From the NCBI GenBank assembly GCA_905207485.1, contig CAJLLL010000063.1, forward strand, positions 1 to 7,497: 7,497 nucleotides of DNA, in the 5' to 3' direction. Under the pieces are notes generated by a model. It was not told the origin of the DNA. It saw only the letters and a list, made by a program, of their open reading frames with translations, and did not search any database. Each line of letters begins with the position of its first letter. Position 1 is the stretch's first letter. Shown here one piece after another: positions 7,340 to 7,497 of this stretch. Origin of the DNA: an uncultured Phascolarctobacterium sp. GTDB taxonomy: Bacteria; Bacillota; Negativicutes; Acidaminococcales; Acidaminococcaceae. The translations under genes were made by a program, and so were the position numbers.

Positions 7340-7368
7340 ATTTTAACATGTAAAACTTGTTTTGTAAA
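7340..7368 (-). promoter_or_regulatory. Sigma-A-type promoter of the toxin-antitoxin operon
   Basis: On the minus strand TTTACA (-35, 7368-7363) and TAAAAT (-10, 7345-7340) are exactly 17 bases apart, each one base off consensus. The AT-rich stretch just upstream (7380-7395, including AAAAATTTTT at 7380-7389) could act as an UP element. The -10 lies 60 bases before the antitoxin ATG. Confidence 0.75.
7346..7368. repeat. Possible operator repeats inside the toxin-antitoxin promoter
   Basis: Between and over the promoter boxes lie a palindrome ACATGT (7346-7351), an inverted repeat AAAAC-TT-GTTTT (7352-7363) and a direct repeat of TTTACA on the minus strand (7368-7363 and 7354-7349, 14 bases apart). 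Phd/YefM proteins bind short palindromes in their own promoters, so one of these may be the autoregulatory site. Chance symmetry in AT-rich DNA is possible. Confidence 0.4.
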
Positions 7369-7433
7369 GAGTTTAATGCAAAAATTTTTATAAAAGCAGC
7401 ATATTGCACCCATTGAGCTAACGCTTTGGAAAA

Positions 7434-7490
7434 CCGCAAAATAATCAGAACCACCCGCATAGCGGGTGGTTTGCTCTGCGGCTAGAAGCC
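7434..7490. repeat. Strong hairpin with outer stem at the window edge; possible interspersed repeat or mobile-element end
   Basis: AACCACCCGC (7449-7458) pairs perfectly with GCGGGTGGTT (7462-7471) around a 3-base ATA loop. Outside it CCGCA (7434-7438) pairs with TGCGG (7477-7481), making a longer stem with an internal loop. A second small hairpin GGCT-AGA-AGCC (7480-7490) is followed by five T. No gene here needs this structure: the toxin-antitoxin promoter starts about 65 bases away and reads leftward. It could be a terminator for a plus-strand transcript, a REP-like palindrome, or an end of an IS200/IS605-type element continuing to the right. The window stops too soon to decide. Confidence 0.55.
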
Positions 7491-7497
7491 TTTTTGC

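Noticed and set aside
7385..7428. The minus strand contains TTAGCTCAATGGG, which resembles the D-arm of a tRNA.
   Set aside because: The matching GAGC side of the D-stem, an anticodon arm, a T-arm (GTTCRA) and paired acceptor ends are all missing. It is a chance match or at most an unprovable remnant.
1..7497. CRISPR array, prophage or a novel defence system.
   Set aside because: No regularly spaced repeats, phage structural genes or recognisable defence genes other than the toxin-antitoxin pair were seen. The rest is housekeeping.

Overview
The window looks like part of a chromosome from a Gram-negative-type Firmicute, most plausibly a member of the Negativicutes (Phascolarctobacterium/Acidaminococcus/Selenomonas-like). 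This is an inference. It rests on a moderate GC content, strong GGAGG-type ribosome binding sites, a pcrA-ligA pair as in Firmicutes, and a proteobacterial-type periplasmic gamma-glutamyltransferase together with a signal-peptide protein that suggests a periplasm. No taxonomic search was possible.

Layout. Bases 1-1473 (+) hold the 3' four-fifths of a gamma-glutamyltransferase gene (ggt) that enters from the left edge. A perfect 16-bp inverted repeat flanked by A and T runs (1486-1522) forms a bidirectional terminator between ggt and a convergent minus-strand operon. That operon reads, in transcription order, pcrA (6540-4324), ligA (4308-2220) and a small exported protein of unknown function (2207-1524). 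The gaps between these genes are only 15 and 12 bases. ligA carries a net reading-frame change near position 3645, best explained by a 2-base loss, so it cannot be translated as one protein from this sequence.

Upstream of pcrA is a short leader with a 10-bp palindrome. Beyond it lies a self-contained minus-strand toxin-antitoxin module: a Phd/YefM-like antitoxin (7280-7014) overlapping a RelE/ParE-like toxin (7027-6707). The module has its own sigma-A-type promoter (7340-7368), possible operator repeats in that promoter, and its own terminator (6662-6700). The right edge (7434-7497) holds a strong hairpin inside a longer folded structure that no gene here explains. It may be an interspersed repeat or the end of a mobile element.

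How the genes work together. PcrA helicase and LigA ligase are housekeeping DNA repair and replication enzymes that are commonly co-transcribed. The exported protein appears to be in their operon only by position. GGT handles glutathione and gamma-glutamyl compounds outside the cytoplasm and is independently transcribed. The toxin-antitoxin module is an accessory unit placed upstream of the housekeeping operon. I see no convincing undescribed multi-gene system. The points most worth checking are the broken ligA, the terminal hairpin and the unknown exported protein.
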